Assembly: GCF_900638305.1 (NCBI RefSeq)
Contig: NZ_LR134506.1
Location: 2,294,001 to 2,358,000, forward strand
Reading direction: 5' to 3'
Length of the DNA: 64,000 bases
Source: Porphyromonas cangingivalis
Lineage (GTDB): Bacteria > Bacteroidota > Bacteroidia > Bacteroidales > Porphyromonadaceae
Positions within the stretch are counted from its first letter, which is position 1; each line of letters begins with the position of its first letter. Positions 61,609 to 64,000 of this stretch are shown here, one piece after another. The notes beneath the pieces are model-generated. The model was not told where the DNA came from and ran no database searches. It saw nothing but the letters and a program-made list of their open reading frames with translations. A program made the translations under genes and the position numbers.

Positions 61609-63474
61609 ATGAATCAAGAACCAATGATCGAGAGTCGTGAGGAGATCGTTATTCGATTTTCCGGTGACTCAGGTGATGGGATGCAGCTCACAGGGAGCCT
61701 TTTCTCGGATGTGTCTGCTATCCTAGGTAACGAGATTTCGACATTCCCCGACTATCCGGCAGAGATCAGAGCCCCACAGGGTACGCTCTCAGGTGTGTCA
61801 GGCTTCCAGGTGCGTATCGGTACATCGGGTATCCTAACTCCCGGTGACTATGCCGATGTCCTCGTCGCTATGAACCCCGCTGCACTCAAGGTAAACGCTT
61901 TGCAGATCAAGAAGAACGCTATCGTACTGATTGACCAAGACTCGTTTGCAGCCAATGACCTTCAAAAGGCGTTGTTTACGTCCGGCGATCCGTTCGTAGA
62001 GCTTGGCCTCGACGGTGTCGAAGTGCTCTCTGTCCCTGTCACAACCATGATCAAGGATTCGCTCAAGGATTCGGGTCTTGACATGAAGGGGATCGTGAGA
62101 TGTAAGAATATGTTTGCCCTCGGGCTCATCTGCTGGCTCTTCGGTAAAGACATCACTCCTGCCGAAGATATGTTGGCGAAGAAGTTCGGCAAGAAGCAGG
62201 ACATCCTCCGTGCCAATATCAAAGCTCTCGTAGATGGTTACAACTACGGTGCAAACACTCACTTGTCGGCTAAGACTTACCGTATCGAAGCCAACGAAAA
62301 GAAGGCTCTCCCCGGTCACTACGTAGATATCAATGGTAACAAGGCTACCGCTCTTGGTCTTGTCGCAGCATCTGAAAAGTCAGGTCGCGAACTCTTCCTC
62401 GGTAGTTATCCTATCACTCCTGCTACAGACATCTTGCACGAGCTCTCAAAGTTCAAAGCTATGGGTGTGAAGACTGTACAGGCCGAAGACGAGATCGCGG
62501 GTATCTGTACCGCTATCGGTGCTTCTTACGCTGGTGACCTCGCTGTCACCACTACTTCAGGTCCCGGTCTTGCACTCAAGAGCGAAGCCCTCGGTCTTGC
62601 GATGATGACCGAGCTCCCTCTCGTCATCGTAGACGTTATGCGTGGTGGTCCTTCTACAGGTCTTCCTACCAAGAGTGAACAGTCCGACCTCCTTCAGGCT
62701 CTTTACGGTCGTAACGGTGAGTCTCCTATCCCTGTTGTCGCTCCACTCAGCCCTGCTGACTGTTTTGATACAGCGTTCATGGCAGCTAAGATTGCTCTTG
62801 AGCACATGACACCTGTTATCATGCTTTCGGATGCTTATGTCGCAAACGGTGCTACTGCATGGAGAGTCCCTGAGATCGACTCTTACCCTGAGATCAAGCC
62901 TCCTTATGCAGATCAATATACAGGCGAAGCGGCTTGGAAGCCTTACTTCCGCAACGAAGAGACAAAGGTTCGTTACTGGGGTATCCCCGGCATGAAGGGA
63001 TTTGCTCACAGAGTCGGTGGTCTTGAAAAGGATAATGTCACAAGTGTGATCTCTACCGATCCTGACAACCACCAGCTTATGGTCAACCTTCGTGAGGAGA
63101 AGGTGCGTCGCATCGCTCATGATCTCCCATTGCTCGAAGTCTTCGGAGACCAAGATGCAGATAATATCATCGTGGGTTGGGGTAGTACTTACGGCCACCT
63201 TCACTCAGCTATGACTCAGCTACGCAAAGAGGGCCGCAAGGTGGCATTTGCACAGTTCAAGTTCATCAAGCCACTCCCTCTCAATGCCGAAGAGGTATTG
63301 TCACGCTTCAAGAACGTCATCGTCTGTGAGCAGAGTATGGGTCAGTTCGCCAAGTATCTTGGTGGCGAGCTTCCACACCTCAATATTCTCAGATTTAACC
63401 GCGTGAAGGGACAGCCATTCAAGGTCGCACGCCTTGTTGAAGAGATTGGCAAGATCATGGATAACAACGCATAA
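61609..63474 (+). CDS. korA: 2-oxoacid:ferredoxin oxidoreductase, fused gamma-alpha subunit
   Basis: 621 aa. With KorB it oxidatively decarboxylates a 2-oxo acid (probably 2-oxoglutarate) to the acyl-CoA and reduces ferredoxin. Gamma domain (about 10-190: RFSGDSGDGMQLTGSLFSD, FPDYPAEIRAPQGTLSGVSGFQVRIG), then the alpha domain (about 240-600: GSYPITPATDILHELSKF, AEDEIAGICTAIGASYAG, TTTSGPGLALKSEALGLA, VDVMRGGPSTGLPTKSEQSDLLQAL). The fused form is standard in Bacteroidetes. No ferredoxin-type delta subunit is next to it upstream. The beta subunit follows after 12 bp. Confidence 0.93.
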   Translation: MNQEPMIESREEIVIRFSGDSGDGMQLTGSLFSDVSAILGNEISTFPDYPAEIRAPQGTLSGVSGFQVRIGTSGILTPGDYADVLVAMNPAALKVNALQIKKNAIVLIDQDSFAANDLQKALFTSGDPFVELGLDGVEVLSVPVTTMIKDSLKDSGLDMKGIVRCKNMFALGLICWLFGKDITPAEDMLAKKFGKKQDILRANIKALVDGYNYGANTHLSAKTYRIEANEKKALPGHYVDINGNKATALGLVAASEKSGRELFLGSYPITPATDILHELSKFKAMGVKTVQAEDEIAGICTAIGASYAGDLAVTTTSGPGLALKSEALGLAMMTELPLVIVDVMRGGPSTGLPTKSEQSDLLQALYGRNGESPIPVVAPLSPADCFDTAFMAAKIALEHMTPVIMLSDAYVANGATAWRVPEIDSYPEIKPPYADQYTGEAAWKPYFRNEETKVRYWGIPGMKGFAHRVGGLEKDNVTSVISTDPDNHQLMVNLREEKVRRIAHDLPLLEVFGDQDADNIIVGWGSTYGHLHSAMTQLRKEGRKVAFAQFKFIKPLPLNAEEVLSRFKNVIVCEQSMGQFAKYLGGELPHLNILRFNRVKGQPFKVARLVEEIGKIMDNNA

Positions 63475-63486
63475 TGGACATCGACA

Positions 63487-64000
63487 ATGGAAATGAAAAT
63501 AGATAAAGCTGCTCTCGAAGGAGTAAAGTACGAGGCAAAGAACTTTAAGAATGATTCGCTCGTCAAGTGGTGTCCCGGCTGTGGTGACCACGCTGTCTTG
63601 GCCTCTTTGCACAAAGCTATGGCTGAGGTTGGTGTCGCTCCCGAAGATACCGTCGTGGTATCAGGTATCGGTTGTTCGTCACGTCTTCCATACTACATGA
63701 ACACTTACGGCTTCCACTCTATCCATGGTCGTGGTGCTGCCATCGCTACCGGCGTCAAGACAGCCAACCCCGATCTCGGCGTATGGCTCATCACCGGTGA
63801 CGGTGACTGTCTCGCTATCGGTGGTAACCACTTCATCCACGCCCTAAGACGTAACATCGACCTCAATATCGTCTTGATGAACAATAAGATCTACGGTCTT
63901 ACTAAGGGTCAGTACTCTCCTACATCTCCTCGTGGATTTGTGACAAAGAGTTCGCCTTTCGGTACAGTCGAAGATCCGTTCATCCCTGCCGAACTCGTAT
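63487..64000 (+). CDS. korB: 2-oxoacid:ferredoxin oxidoreductase, beta subunit (partial)
   Basis: The first 171 codons, cut by the window end. This subunit holds thiamine pyrophosphate and an iron-sulfur cluster. From ATG 63487: [19 protein letters not shown] (first cluster cysteines), [31 protein letters not shown], and the TPP motif [20 protein letters not shown] followed by [17 protein letters not shown]. All expected motifs for this stretch are present. The [10 protein letters not shown] context fits KorB/OorB rather than pyruvate enzymes. Confidence 0.94.
   Translation, partial: MEMKIDKAALEGVKYEAKNFKNDSLVKWCPGCGDHAVLASLHKAMAEVGVAPEDTVVVSGIGCSSRLPYYMNTYGFHSIHGRGAAIATGVKTANPDLGVWLITGDGDCLAIGGNHFIHALRRNIDLNIVLMNNKIYGLTKGQYSPTSPRGFVTKSSPFGTVEDPFIPAELV

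Overview
The window looks like chromosomal DNA from the Bacteroidales, most likely a Porphyromonas or close relative. The signs are a RagA/SusC plus RagB/SusD pair, the Bacteroidetes -7 promoter element TAnnTTTG before many genes, a FeoA-FeoB fusion, a six-gene Na+-NQR operon, a 2-oxoacid:ferredoxin oxidoreductase and a NagB/PIG-L fusion. Genus is an inference from gene content; species cannot be told. Most DNA looks near 50% GC. The SusCD pair, the SIR2/TPR gene and the DNA before the polysaccharide cluster are visibly more AT-rich. These are estimates by eye.

Layout. 0-8.3 kb (minus strand): SusD (cut by the window edge) and SusC, two paralogous small outer-membrane barrels, then pyrE with an SRPBCC protein and a Rieske-fold lipoprotein. 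8.8-21.8 kb (plus): feoAB with its Cys-rich partner, GtrA and a GtrB-type glycosyltransferase, a CCA-adding-type nucleotidyltransferase, tRNA-Arg(CCG), a 56-aa membrane protein and a possible structured RNA, envelope proteins (barrel, LysM/periplasmic-binding fusion, PorT-like barrel), a sugar MFS transporter and a formate/nitrite channel. 22-31.6 kb: a ROK regulator (minus), an AspT/YidE-type transporter and nqrABCDEF with its own promoter and terminator. 31.7-35.7 kb: a SIR2-domain protein with 19 almost identical 44-residue TPR-like repeats, whose C-terminal 90 codons are cut off by one in-frame amber codon. 36.3-37.4 kb: a winged-helix (HTH_42) protein. 38.1-54.3 kb: a 15-gene Wzx/Wzy-type surface polysaccharide cluster: export lipoprotein, BY-kinase/co-polymerase, PHP phosphatase, WecA-type initiator, WecB/WecC for UDP-ManNAcA, WecG/TagA-type transferase, flippase, polymerase, GT4 and four modification enzymes. 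54.5-64 kb: tRNA-Ser(GCT), a PD40-like protein, NfeD plus FloA, a nucleoside phosphorylase, the NagB-like/PIG-L fusion and korAB (korB cut by the window edge).

The least expected structure is not a gene. Two families of intergenic tandem repeats, both with a 22-bp period, recur across the window on the same strand. Family A (palindromic core CAGAATnnnTTCTGT) is at five loci. Family B (GTCGTAnGACTTGATGA-like) is at nine loci, and at all five A loci a B array lies within about 140 bp. The other main items are the amber-split SIR2/TPR gene and the loss of catalytic residues in the NagB-like domain.
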